Below are positions 46,733-55,404 of a DNA stretch of 64,000 nucleotides, piece after piece. Below the pieces are notes generated by a model that saw only the letters and a program-made list of their open reading frames with translations, was not told the origin of the DNA and did not search any database. The translations under genes and the position numbers were made by a program. The DNA lies in contig CAZLZJ010000005.1 of assembly GCA_964563975.1 (NCBI GenBank), positions 1 to 64,000 of the forward strand, read 5' to 3'. Source of the stretch: JAAYJR01 sp964563975 (GTDB taxonomy: Bacteria; Bacteroidota; Bacteroidia; Bacteroidales; Prolixibacteraceae). The stretch's first letter is position 1, and each line of letters starts with the position of its first letter.

Positions 46733-47437
46733 TTATACGGGTTCATTAAGAAGGTCCATAAATTCCGTTGTTGTGGCTTCTAACCGGAATACCACTTTTT
46801 CTACATTAGTTACCAATACATTATAAGCAAAATAGGCTATAATGCCAACTATAAGTCCGGCTACAGTGGTGACCATTGCCTGGTAAATACCGGTCGACAG
46901 GAGTGTTACATCAATATTGTTACCTGCATTTGACATATCGTAAAATGCCTGGATCATACCCATAACCGTGCCCAGAAAGCCAAGCATTGGAGCTCCGCCT
47001 GCCACTGAGGCAAGCACGGGAAGGCTTTTTTCCAGTTTTGACACTTCTAAGTTGCCGACATTTTCAATTGCTGCATTGACATCGTTGAGCGGCCTTCCGA
47101 TTCTGGAGATTCCTTTCTCCAACATTCTTGATGTGGGGGTTGAATTACTCCGGCAGATCATCAGAGCTTCGTCAATCTTGCCATTTGTAATATACACTTT
47201 AATTTTATCAAGAAAAGCGGGGTCAAATTTTCCTGCTTTTTTTATTGCAAAGAACCTGTCAAAAAAGATATAAACAGCTATTATTGACAATAATAAAATG
47301 GGAATCATGATCCATCCGCCTTTAAAGGCAAGATCAATAAACTTTGTTGATATACCCTCAGGTACCGGGGCCAATGTGTCAAGCTCTGCCGTCAGATCGG
47401 CCTGAAGTGATAAAAGATTAAACATAGTTGTCATCAA
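46733..47437 (-). CDS. exbB: ExbB/TolQ family proton channel protein
   Basis: This 234-residue protein has three membrane helices: about 34-52 (GGWIMIPILLLSIIAVYIFF), about 140-165 (GGAPMLGFLGTVMGMIQAFY) and about 180-205. The last two carry the MotA/TolQ/ExbB signature with the Gly/Thr pattern LGFLGTVMGMI. It forms the pentameric motor with ExbD and drives the TonB protein. It is the first gene of the exbB-exbD-tonB-yitT operon; I found no exact -7 box in the 166 bases upstream. Confidence 0.93.
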   Translation of the reverse strand: MMTTMFNLLSLQADLTAELDTLAPVPEGISTKFIDLAFKGGWIMIPILLLSIIAVYIFFDRFFAIKKAGKFDPAFLDKIKVYITNGKIDEALMICRSNSTPTSRMLEKGISRIGRPLNDVNAAIENVGNLEVSKLEKSLPVLASVAGGAPMLGFLGTVMGMIQAFYDMSNAGNNIDVTLLSTGIYQAMVTTVAGLIVGIIAYFAYNVLVTNVEKVVFRLEATTTEFMDLLNEPV

Positions 47438-47603
47438 ATTTTCTTTGATTAAAAAACGAAATTTAAATTCAATTATTATTAGTCGCTAAAATTACTATTA
47501 TTTTATATGGTTATTTCTCTTTTTTTTATCCGAATCCATAAGTTATTAACAACCGCTTATTGAAAGCATGGAATGAACCATTCTCTGACAGGTTTAAATG
47601 ATT

Positions 47604-48728
47604 TCAATTATCTCTCTTTTTGGAGCGGATTGCCCTTTTTAACGATTTTGACAGGTATCTCCAGTATTGTTTGTGAAATTCCCGGCCCTCTTTACCTAAA
47701 AATTCATGACAAGAGGCGGGAATATCATCAGGATGAAATTTAACTTTTTGCATATCTTCATTGAGTGCAGGCACTTCAGGATGAAACTGTGTGGAAAATA
47801 CATGAGGGTACCGGCTGTGGGCTATTGCTTCAACTACTTTTTCATCAATCGACACAGCTGTTATTATCAGTTCTTTTCCCGGATCTTTAACAGCCTGATG
47901 GTGAGAGCTGTATACCAGCGGGGTTAGTTCCCGGGAAATTTTCACTTTTTCACCAAAAAAGGGATTATCGGTAAAACGGATCGGGTGGATGTTGGAACCT
48001 ATCAACAGTGAGTCGTCTGATATTTCCTGCCAGTAGTTTTTATGAAGATTATTCCTGCCTGCCTTGACTATGGCATCGGGGGTTTCAGCACCAAAAATTT
48101 CAGCGGGAATATCCTGAATAAGGGTACCTCCCGCAGCAACATTCATTGTCTGCAGCCCCAAACAAAACCCGGTAATAAAATACCAAGGCTTTTCCTCCAA
48201 AAAAGGTTTGAAAGAGTCGTTCCGGGAACTGCCGATAAGATGAAATAAAAAGGTAAGTTCAAAAAAATGCCGGTTGGGGTCGGTGACCTTTGAGAGTGTA
48301 TTTTTATGTTTGTAAATTTCAGGAGGTATGTCAGGTCCGCCGAAAAAAAAGGCACCTGCAGAATATTTGAAAACTTTGTGTATCTCAGAGCTGAGATGGT
48401 TATTCATAAATATATCTTCCATATTTAACGGGCCCCTGAATTCATGGAGATAAATGTTTTTTATTTTTTTTTCTTTGATTAATTTTTTTGATTTGCTGAA
48501 ATCATATTCTTGCCCCTCATAATAAATACCAACAAATTTAACTCCGGAGGCGTTGATTTTTAATAGCCGGTTTTTAATCAGATAGTTTAAAATGGTTAAA
48601 TTATTTTCGGTTGGATTAGCCAGCAAAATGTAAGTTTTTTTAGGGTTGAAATCCTGTCTGAAAAAATCCTGTCCCGCCAGGCTGACTGACAGGAGCAGGA
48701 ACAGGTAAAAAAATACGGCTCTCCTCAT
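47604..48728 (-). CDS. Exported class I glutamine amidotransferase-like protein
   Basis: This 374-residue protein begins with a signal peptide (cut after LAGQ, about residue 20) and carries a class I glutamine amidotransferase fold. GFCLGLQTMNVAAGG holds nucleophile Cys189, and STQFHPEVPAL holds His316 and Glu318, so the triad is complete. The closest family pattern is peptidase C26 (gamma-glutamyl hydrolase or gamma-Glu-GABA hydrolase), with GTLIQDIP also typical. An exported form is unusual, since these enzymes normally act in the cytoplasm. It may cleave gamma-glutamyl peptides in the periplasm. It is transcribed alone, divergent from the SPFH gene. Confidence 0.82.
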   Translation of the reverse strand: MRRAVFFYLFLLLSVSLAGQDFFRQDFNPKKTYILLANPTENNLTILNYLIKNRLLKINASGVKFVGIYYEGQEYDFSKSKKLIKEKKIKNIYLHEFRGPLNMEDIFMNNHLSSEIHKVFKYSAGAFFFGGPDIPPEIYKHKNTLSKVTDPNRHFFELTFLFHLIGSSRNDSFKPFLEEKPWYFITGFCLGLQTMNVAAGGTLIQDIPAEIFGAETPDAIVKAGRNNLHKNYWQEISDDSLLIGSNIHPIRFTDNPFFGEKVKISRELTPLVYSSHHQAVKDPGKELIITAVSIDEKVVEAIAHSRYPHVFSTQFHPEVPALNEDMQKVKFHPDDIPASCHEFLGKEGREFHKQYWRYLSKSLKRAIRSKKRDN

Positions 48729-48753
48729 TTGAACATTGCTCTTGTTAAAAAAT

Positions 48754-48781
48754 CAAAGATAGTATTAAGGATTTTAACAAA
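48754..48781 (-). promoter_or_regulatory. Promoter of the exported amidotransferase gene
   Basis: On the - strand TTTG (48781-48778) and TATCTTTG (48761-48754) match the -33 and -7 elements, 16 bases apart, slightly shorter than usual. The leader would be about 20 bases to the ATG at 48728. It lies back to back with the SPFH promoter at 48823. Confidence 0.5.
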
Positions 48782-48822
48782 AAAGCCCTGAGGTTTATAT
48801 ATTAAAAAATAAAGTGATTTGA

Positions 48823-48852
48823 TTTGTAAACCTTTTTATCTTCTTAAATTTG
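48823..48852 (+). promoter_or_regulatory. Promoter of the SPFH (prohibitin-like) gene
   Basis: TTTG at 48823-48826 and TAAATTTG at 48845-48852, 18 bases apart, match both Bacteroidota elements exactly. Transcription would start near 48858, 20 bases before the ATG at 48878. It is one of the best promoter matches in the window. Confidence 0.7.
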
Positions 48853-48877
48853 CACAAACAATATAATATATTCTGTT

Positions 48878-49696
48878 ATGAGATTTAATTTTAAAACATC
48901 TTACATTATTGCAATAGTTGCAGTTATTTTGATAATTCTGCTTTTTGGGGGGCGTATGTTCTTTATCATTGAAGCAGGTGAGAGGGGTGTGATTTTTCGT
49001 CCATATACTTCTGGTATGGACATTGAAAATATTTATGGTGAAGGTTTTCATATGATTTCTCCATGGAACAGACTTTATAAATATAATGTCAGAGAGCAAC
49101 AGAGAGAGGAAACAATGGATGTACTCGACAAAAACGGGTTATCAATCAATATCGACATTACAGTACGTTTTAACCCTGATTATAACAATATTGCTCATTT
49201 GCATCAACAATTTGGGACCAGCTATATAAATGTGTTGGTAATTCCGGAGGTTCGCTCCACCGTAAGACAGGTTTCCGGCCGCTATACCGCTGAAGAGATA
49301 TACTCTACAAAAAGAGCTGAAGTGGAAACCAGTATTAAGGAGGAGACCAGACAGGTACTTGGTGAAAACTTTATTGACATGAGAGCTTTGCTTATTAAGT
49401 CTATTAACCTTCCGGAGCAGATCAAGGGGGCAATTGAGAATAAGCTGAAACAGGAACAGGAGGCGCTTGCATATCAATTTAAGCTTCAGCGGGAGGAGTC
49501 GGAGGCAGAGCGCAGGCGTATTGAAGCTGAGGGTATAGCTAATTATAACCGTATTATTAGTGCCAGCTTAACCGATAATATACTGAAGCAGCGTGGCATT
49601 GATGCAACAGTAGGCCTTGCTGAATCGCCCAATGCAAAAGTTATTGTCATAGGCAGCGGAAAGGAAGGGCTTCCCCTGATTTTGGGTAATAATTAA
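48878..49696 (+). CDS. SPFH/prohibitin family membrane protein
   Basis: This 272-residue protein has one N-terminal membrane helix (about 9-30), an SPFH domain at about 30-190 (AGERGVIFRPYTSGMDIENI, GFHMISPWNR, ISINLP-like KSINLPEQIKGAIENKL) and a coiled coil with EQEALAYQFKLQREESEAER. It resembles prohibitin more than HflK/HflC. Such proteins form large rings in the membrane and influence membrane proteases. No protease gene lies nearby. The hotdog thioesterase gene follows. Confidence 0.92.
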   Translation: MRFNFKTSYIIAIVAVILIILLFGGRMFFIIEAGERGVIFRPYTSGMDIENIYGEGFHMISPWNRLYKYNVREQQREETMDVLDKNGLSINIDITVRFNPDYNNIAHLHQQFGTSYINVLVIPEVRSTVRQVSGRYTAEEIYSTKRAEVETSIKEETRQVLGENFIDMRALLIKSINLPEQIKGAIENKLKQEQEALAYQFKLQREESEAERRRIEAEGIANYNRIISASLTDNILKQRGIDATVGLAESPNAKVIVIGSGKEGLPLILGNN

Positions 49697-49732
49697 GATG
49701 TGTGTCCCGGATATAATCTGAATGTTCGAAAA

Positions 49733-50218
49733 ATGAAAAAAATTGTAAATCCTTTTTCACAGGTTGCAGAATCTTGTGAATATAATTGTTTTGGATGTTC
49801 TCCCCATAATGAAAGAGGTCTCCGGCTGGAATTTTGGGAAGATGGAGAGGAGATAGTGGCAAAATGGCAGCCTAAAAAAGAGTTTGAGGGCTGGATTGGT
49901 GTGTTACACGGAGGGATTCAGGCCACTTTATTGGATGAGGTAGCCGCCTGGCTTGTTTTTATAAAGCTGAAAACCGCAGGGGTAACAATACAGCTCACAG
50001 TTGATTATCCAAAACCTGCTTTTATATCGAAAGGAGCATTTACAGTGAAGGCAAACCTTCTCTCTTTTCAGAAAAATATTGCCCGGATCAAAACCACACT
50101 ATATGATGGAGATGATAAAATATGTGCCACTGCAGTAGCTGAGTACTTCTGCTTTCCTGAAAAAATAGCCAGAGCAAAATATAATTACCCTGGAGCAAAA
50201 GCTTTTTATACTGAATAA
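49733..50218 (+). CDS. PaaI-type hotdog thioesterase
   Basis: This 161-residue protein has the hotdog fold pattern: CFGCSPHNERGLRLEF near the start, then GVLHGGIQATLLDEVAAW, the central helix with the His-Gly-Gly and the Asp/Glu that work in catalysis, and QLTVDYPKPAFI. It should hydrolyse an acyl-CoA or similar thioester. The ATG at 49733 is preferred; a GTG at 49700 would add eleven residues without family support. It is 36 bases behind the SPFH gene and probably shares its transcript. Confidence 0.88.
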   Translation: MKKIVNPFSQVAESCEYNCFGCSPHNERGLRLEFWEDGEEIVAKWQPKKEFEGWIGVLHGGIQATLLDEVAAWLVFIKLKTAGVTIQLTVDYPKPAFISKGAFTVKANLLSFQKNIARIKTTLYDGDDKICATAVAEYFCFPEKIARAKYNYPGAKAFYTE

Positions 50219-50294
50219 ACAGCATACAGCTCTTCTTTTTAGATCAGGATTATTGGATATATAAAGGTTGTGGATTTAAATCTATACTGTTTTT

Positions 50295-50477
50295 TTAAAA
50301 GTCATCATCTTCGTCATCATAGCTGAATGAATACTCGTCAATGTCTTCTTCATCAAATTCATCATAGATGGAAAGCCTTTTTTTTGAGCTTTTTTCTTTT
50401 CTTGCCGAATGTTTTTTTTGTTTTCGGTCGAAGTTGTCAACTTCATTGTAATTTTTTTTGTTTACTTTCCGTTTCAT
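50295..50477 (-). CDS. Small Lys-rich/Asp-rich protein
   Basis: This 60-residue frame has a basic first half (KRKVNKKNYNEV, RKQKKHSARKEKSSKKRLS) and a very acidic second half (YDEFDEEDIDEYSFSYDDED). The clean split of charge, the lack of any overlap with a longer gene and the good ATG suggest a real gene, but AT-rich DNA can give Lys/Asp-rich frames by chance. I do not recognise a family. It lies on the - strand between two + strand genes and has no exact promoter box. Confidence 0.5.
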   Translation of the reverse strand: MKRKVNKKNYNEVDNFDRKQKKHSARKEKSSKKRLSIYDEFDEEDIDEYSFSYDDEDDDF

Positions 50478-50565
50478 TTTAAATCATAATTCAAAAAAAT
50501 AAAATAAAATTTTAAAGTTTTACCCAGGCAAAATAAAAAATAATTAAGAATATTATAATGATTTA

Positions 50566-52530
50566 ATGAATAATTTTTTTTCAAATAGAGTAATTATTTC
50601 GGTATGGGTGTCAACTTTTTTGAATCTGCTGAAAAAAACACTTTTGGCAGCAATGATTTTCATTATACCCGAAGTTAATGCGCAGTCTGCCAAAAGGCTT
50701 GAAAAGCTTTTTGAAGATGCAGGACAGCAGTTTGCCAATCAGTCATATAGCAGTGCGATTGACATTTCAGAAAAAATTATTGAAAAGGACCCCTCTTATC
50801 TGGATGCATGGTTATTGCTGGCTGATATTTACCAGGAAATCAATAATCCTGAAAAGGAGATTTCTGCTCTTGAAAAAGCTGCCGGCTTAAAAGATATTCC
50901 TTTGGTTTGGTTAAGGTTGGGCAATGCTCTTTTATCAATCGGAAAATATGAAGAAGCTCTCTGCAGTTATACCGGTTATTTAGAGAAGGAGAAGATTAAG
51001 CCGGAACGGCGCCGTGAAGTGGAGATGAGAATTGAAAGCTGCCGTTTTGCCATTGATGCCTTAAAAAATGCTGTGGAATTTAATCCTCAAAGGCTCTCTG
51101 ATTCAGTTAATTCATCATTTGATGAGTATTGGCCCAGTCTTAATATTGATAATTCGCGGCTTATATTCACCCGGCTGGTTAAAGAGCCCGGCAAGCTGCC
51201 GCAGGAAGATTTTTATATGTCTGAGAAAATAGGAGATGATTGGAGTCGTGCAAGGCCGATTGATGAGATAAATACTTCTGATAATGAAGGTGCGCAATGC
51301 CTGTCGGCCGATGGTTCTGTTTTGTTTTTTACTGCCTGCAACCGTTTAGACGGACAAGGGAGTTGCGATATCTACTATTCTGTTATGACAGATGAAGGGT
51401 GGAGTGATCCGGCACCTGCAGGGCCGCCTCTTAACAGTTCTTCATGGGAGGCTCAGCCCAGTTTATCCTCTGATGGCCGCTTTATATATTTTTCAAGTAA
51501 CAGGCCCGGCGGAAGGGGAGGTAAGGATATTTGGAGGGCTGAGTTTGCAGGCTTTGGAGCTAATGGAAAAATGATATGGAAAGAACCGGTCAATCTTGGT
51601 GACAGTATAAACACACCAGGTGATGAAACTTCTCCTTTTGTGCATGCAGGGAATAAAAATCTTTATTTTGCTTCCGACTATCATATCGGAATGGGAAAAT
51701 TCGATCTTTTTATGTCTGAAATTATTGATGACTCAACTTTTTCAAAACCTGTAAATCTCGGATATCCGATTAACACCTTTAATGATGAGCAGGGATTATT
51801 TATCAGCGCAGATGGTACGACTGCATTTTTTTCTTCGCCCCGGTATAATCCTCCCGACATCGATATATACTCTTTTCGCATGGATGAGTCAATTCGTCCT
51901 CATCCTGCAACATATGCTCAGATTAAGGTGTATGACGAAAAAACTTTACTGCCTGTTCAGGCAACTGTCAGATTAACAAATCTGACATCAGCTGAACTTT
52001 CTGAACGGATTGAAGAGACAGATAATAATGGAAGGTCATTGATTTGCCTGCCTGCGGGTAATAATTATGCATTTTCTGTGTCTAAAGAGGGATACCTTTT
52101 TTATTCTGAATATTTTAATCTCAGTGAGGTGAAAAATGTATATAATCCGTATGAGCTTGATATAAAGCTTAAATCGGTTGATGTTGGTGCAGAGATGAAT
52201 CTTTATAATATATATTTTAAGACCGATTCATTTGCAATTCTGCCTGAGTCTGAGCCGGAATTATTGCGACTGTCTGATTTTCTTGAATCGAATCCAACTT
52301 TAAAGATTGAGATACAAGGCCATACAGATAATACCGGGAATGCTGACCATAATCTGAAGCTTTCAGAAAAAAGAGCTGATGCTGTTACCGTATATCTTAA
52401 AGAGCAGGGTATAGGAGACGAAAGAGTTAAATGGGCAGGGTACGGAGCAGAAAGGCCTGTGGCTGACAATAGTACAGAAGAGGGCAGGAGGCTAAACCGG
52501 CGTACCACTATAAAAATATTGGATAAATAG
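50566..52530 (+). CDS. PorE-like OmpA-family protein (TPR-propeller-CRD-OmpA)
   Basis: This 654-residue protein has an N-terminal hydrophobic signal (cut after VNAQ, about 40), TPR repeats at about 45-150, a six-bladed propeller of PD40 type at about 180-430 (repeats such as AQCLSADGSVLFFTA, AQPSLSSDGRFIYFSSNRPGG), a carboxypeptidase-regulatory-like domain at about 445-525, and an OmpA peptidoglycan-binding domain at about 540-652 (IEIQGHTDNTGNADHNLKLSEKRA, split motif NRRTTIKI). This order matches PorE of the type IX secretion system, but Bacteroidota encode several paralogues and no other T9SS gene lies here. The signal has no lipobox. Confidence 0.85.
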   Translation: MNNFFSNRVIISVWVSTFLNLLKKTLLAAMIFIIPEVNAQSAKRLEKLFEDAGQQFANQSYSSAIDISEKIIEKDPSYLDAWLLLADIYQEINNPEKEISALEKAAGLKDIPLVWLRLGNALLSIGKYEEALCSYTGYLEKEKIKPERRREVEMRIESCRFAIDALKNAVEFNPQRLSDSVNSSFDEYWPSLNIDNSRLIFTRLVKEPGKLPQEDFYMSEKIGDDWSRARPIDEINTSDNEGAQCLSADGSVLFFTACNRLDGQGSCDIYYSVMTDEGWSDPAPAGPPLNSSSWEAQPSLSSDGRFIYFSSNRPGGRGGKDIWRAEFAGFGANGKMIWKEPVNLGDSINTPGDETSPFVHAGNKNLYFASDYHIGMGKFDLFMSEIIDDSTFSKPVNLGYPINTFNDEQGLFISADGTTAFFSSPRYNPPDIDIYSFRMDESIRPHPATYAQIKVYDEKTLLPVQATVRLTNLTSAELSERIEETDNNGRSLICLPAGNNYAFSVSKEGYLFYSEYFNLSEVKNVYNPYELDIKLKSVDVGAEMNLYNIYFKTDSFAILPESEPELLRLSDFLESNPTLKIEIQGHTDNTGNADHNLKLSEKRADAVTVYLKEQGIGDERVKWAGYGAERPVADNSTEEGRRLNRRTTIKILDK

Positions 52531-52575
52531 GAATTTTATATTTCCCAATCGTCTGAAAATGAGTACATTATTTTT

Positions 52576-52607
52576 TTTGATTTCGATTTATAATTTAGCT
52601 AAGTTTG
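52576..52607 (+). promoter_or_regulatory. Promoter of yjbQ
   Basis: TTTG at 52576-52579 and TAAGTTTG at 52600-52607, 20 bases apart, match the -33 and -7 elements. Transcription would start near 52613, about 37 bases before the ATG at 52650. Confidence 0.6.
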
Positions 52608-52649
52608 CGGATTGAATAAAAATAATTGAATTGTATTGATATTTATGTT

Positions 52650-53060
52650 ATGATACAACAGACGGAAATAACACTTCCTCGTTTTAAGAGAGGTTATCAT
52701 TTGATTACATCATATATTTTAAAGAAGCTTCTGCCGTTGCCAGAGAAAGGGTTGCTCCATATTCTGGTAAAGCATACATCAGCAGGGATAACCCTTAACG
52801 AGAATGCTGATCCGGATGTAAGAGCCGACTTTGAGTCATTTATGAATAAACTGATACCTGAAAATGATCCGGTTTTTACACATACCATCGAAGGAAGTGA
52901 TGATATGCCTGCACATCTTAAATCATCCGTAATTGGTTCAGAGATTACAATACCGATTTCAGGCCAGCGTCTGAACCTTGGTATCTGGCAGGGAATTTAT
53001 TTATGTGAATTTCGCAATAATGCTTCCGGCAGGCGACTGGTACTTACAATATTATGTTAG
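52650..53060 (+). CDS. yjbQ: YjbQ family protein (UPF0047)
   Basis: This 136-residue protein has the family motifs LHILVKHTSAGITLNENADP and GIWQGIYLCEFRN near the C-terminus, plus TIEGSDDMPAHLKSSVIGS in the middle. Members carry a weak thiamine-phosphate synthase activity, so the name secondary thiamine-phosphate synthase is used, but the true role is open. The ATG at 52650 is preferred to a TTG at 52626 that would add eight residues. It has a good promoter of its own. Confidence 0.9.
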   Translation: MIQQTEITLPRFKRGYHLITSYILKKLLPLPEKGLLHILVKHTSAGITLNENADPDVRADFESFMNKLIPENDPVFTHTIEGSDDMPAHLKSSVIGSEITIPISGQRLNLGIWQGIYLCEFRNNASGRRLVLTILC

Positions 53061-53196
53061 TTACTTTCGTTTCATGTCGTCAGAAAGCCAAATCATCTGT
53101 TATAAAATAATTAATTTTCAGGTGTAAACCGGGATACAACACCTCTTTTGAATCTATATAAAAATTACTTTGTAATAACAATAACCAAAATATGCA

Positions 53197-54801
53197 ATGC
53201 AAAAAAGACTATTATTAGGAGTTGAAGCAATCGGGCAGGCTGCAATTGATGCGGGTATTTCCGGTGTTTATGCCTATCCCGGCACTCCTTCAACGGAGAT
53301 AACCGGGTATATTCAGAATAATCCTGTAGCTGTTGAAAGAAATATTCACCGTAAATGGTCAGTAAATGAAAAAACAGCCATGGAAGCTGCTCTGGGAATG
53401 TCATATGCAGGGAAAAGATCGTTGACCTGTATGAAGCATGTGGGGCTTAATGTTGCTGCTGACGTATTTATGAATGCATCTGTAACAGGGGTAAATGGCG
53501 GATTGGTTGTTGTTGTGGCTGATGATCCGTCACAGCACTCTTCACAAAATGAACAAGATTCCAGATATTATGGCAAGTTTGCCATGATACCCGTTTTAGA
53601 ACCATCAAATCAGCAGGAAGCTTACGATATGACTATGGAGGCATTCGACATATCGGAACAATTAAAGCTTCCGGTGATGGTGAGAATACCAACACGTTTG
53701 GCTCATTCCCGTTCAGGGGTGTTGCAGAAAAATCTTTTGGAGGAAAACAGATTAAGGTTCCCTGAAAATTTAAAACAGTTTATACTTGTTCCGGCATACG
53801 GACGGAAGCGTTATCAGGAATTATTAGATAAACAGCCGGCAATATTGCAACTGGCTGAAGAATCAAAATATAATTTTTATATCGAAGGCAATGATAAAAG
53901 CCTTGGTATAATTTGTTGCGGAATTACTATTAATTATCTGATGGAGAACTTTCCTGACGGTAACTGTCCGTGGCCGGTAGTTAAAATAAGCCATTATCCC
54001 CTGCCCGGGAAATTATTGTTAAGATTAGAAGAGGAGTGCGACAAATTGCTTGTGGTTGAAGAGGGATATCCTATAGCAGAAGAGATATTAAAAGATTTTT
54101 TCGGGAAAGGTAAAATTGTAAATGGGCGGCTTGATGGAACTTTACCTCGCAAGGGGGAGCTTAATCCCGATCATCTGGCCGATGCATTAGGATTGAAAAA
54201 GGGTACTTCCCGGATAACTCCTGCCGGTTTACCAAACCGCCCTCCTTCATTGTGTGTGGGATGCGGACATATAGATACTTTTTTGGCTTTGAATGAGATA
54301 ATAGGTGAAATAGGTGAGGGAAGGGTATTTTCCGATATTGGTTGTTATGCCCTTGGTGTTCTTCCGCCATATAATTCGATAAATACATGTGTAGATATGG
54401 GAGCTTCAATCACAATGGCTAAAGGAGCTGCTGATGCCGGCATGTTGCCGGTGCTTGCTGTTATCGGAGATTCAACATTTACCCATTCAGGAATTACCGG
54501 ATTGCTTGATTGTGTTAACGGAAAAAGTAATGTTAATATTATTATTGTTGATAATGAGACAGTTGCAATGACCGGTGGTCAGGAGTCTTCTGCTGAAGGG
54601 CGGATTGAAAATATCTGTATGGGAGTAGGAGTGGATCCTGGCCATATAAGGGTATTTGTTCCGCTTAAAAAAAATCATAAAAAAATAGTGAATATTATAA
54701 GGGAGGAGATGAATTACGATGGAGTCTCCGTGATGATCGGAAGGCGTGAATGTGTACAAAAGGCGGTTAGATCAAAAAGGTTAAATATAAAAAAGGAGTA
54801 A
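53197..54801 (+). CDS. iorA: Indolepyruvate:ferredoxin oxidoreductase alpha subunit, short form
   Basis: This 534-residue subunit binds thiamine diphosphate and oxidises aryl pyruvates to aryl-CoA, passing electrons to ferredoxin. The pyrimidine-binding part is N-terminal (GVYAYPGTPSTEI, WSVNEKTAMEAALGMSYAGK, MKHVGLNVAADVFMNA). The pyrophosphate-binding part has CVGCGHIDTFLALNE, FSDIGCYALG and GDSTFTHSGITGLLD with VDNETVAMTGGQ. Family members of archaea have about 80-110 more residues with two 4Fe-4S clusters at the C-terminus; this protein stops soon after RRECVQKAV and has no CxxCxxC motif. iorB follows after three bases. Confidence 0.93.
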   Translation: MQKRLLLGVEAIGQAAIDAGISGVYAYPGTPSTEITGYIQNNPVAVERNIHRKWSVNEKTAMEAALGMSYAGKRSLTCMKHVGLNVAADVFMNASVTGVNGGLVVVVADDPSQHSSQNEQDSRYYGKFAMIPVLEPSNQQEAYDMTMEAFDISEQLKLPVMVRIPTRLAHSRSGVLQKNLLEENRLRFPENLKQFILVPAYGRKRYQELLDKQPAILQLAEESKYNFYIEGNDKSLGIICCGITINYLMENFPDGNCPWPVVKISHYPLPGKLLLRLEEECDKLLVVEEGYPIAEEILKDFFGKGKIVNGRLDGTLPRKGELNPDHLADALGLKKGTSRITPAGLPNRPPSLCVGCGHIDTFLALNEIIGEIGEGRVFSDIGCYALGVLPPYNSINTCVDMGASITMAKGAADAGMLPVLAVIGDSTFTHSGITGLLDCVNGKSNVNIIIVDNETVAMTGGQESSAEGRIENICMGVGVDPGHIRVFVPLKKNHKKIVNIIREEMNYDGVSVMIGRRECVQKAVRSKRLNIKKE

Positions 54802-54804
54802 GTG

Positions 54805-55383
54805 ATGAAGAGCGATATTATCTTAGCAGGAGTTGGCGGACAGGGAATTTTATCTATTGCAGCAGTTTTGGGGGCAGCTGCCCTTAATGAGAATTATTAT
54901 CTTAAACAGGCAGAAACACACGGAATGAGCCAAAGAGGCGGAGAAGTGGTTTCTCATCTCAGGATTTCTGACCGGCCTGTTCACTCTGATCTGATCCCTT
55001 TGGGCAAAGCCGGTCTGATACTATCGGTCGAACCACTTGAGTCTTTAAGATATCTTCCTTATCTGTCTGCTCAGGGCACTTTGGTTACCAACACAGTTGA
55101 ATTCAGAAATATTGTTAATTATCCGGATATTAAAAAGATATTTGAAGAGTTAGCCGGAAAATTGAAAATGATAAGAATTAATGCTGATCAGCTTGCAAAA
55201 GATATGGGGAATCCGAGAGCTTCCAATATGGTAATGTTAGGCGCAGCTTCTCCGTTTATAGAGATAAGCCCGGAAATTATTATAAAGGGCATAAAAGATG
55301 TATTTAAGCCAAAAGGAAAAAAAATAGTTGGATCAAATATTGATCTATTTTTGGAAGGAAGAAAATTTTCTGAAGGCCAATAA
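54805..55383 (+). CDS. iorB: Indolepyruvate:ferredoxin oxidoreductase beta subunit
   Basis: This 192-residue gamma-type domain protein is the second subunit of the complex. SDIILAGVGGQGILSIAAVL opens it, ETHGMSQRGGEVVSHLRIS follows, and NMVMLGAASPF is near the end; these are the family signatures. The ATG at 54805 has a GGAG seven bases upstream, one of the few Shine-Dalgarno-like sites in the window; a GTG at 54802 is also possible. It is coupled to iorA. Confidence 0.93.
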   Translation: MKSDIILAGVGGQGILSIAAVLGAAALNENYYLKQAETHGMSQRGGEVVSHLRISDRPVHSDLIPLGKAGLILSVEPLESLRYLPYLSAQGTLVTNTVEFRNIVNYPDIKKIFEELAGKLKMIRINADQLAKDMGNPRASNMVMLGAASPFIEISPEIIIKGIKDVFKPKGKKIVGSNIDLFLEGRKFSEGQ

Positions 55384-55404
55384 CCGGAAATTGCTTATAA
55401 GATA

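Noticed and set aside
47571..47583. GAATG/CATTC hairpin in the 47438-47603 gap as a terminator of the amidotransferase gene
   Set aside because: Five pairs with a three-base loop and no T run on the transcribed strand.
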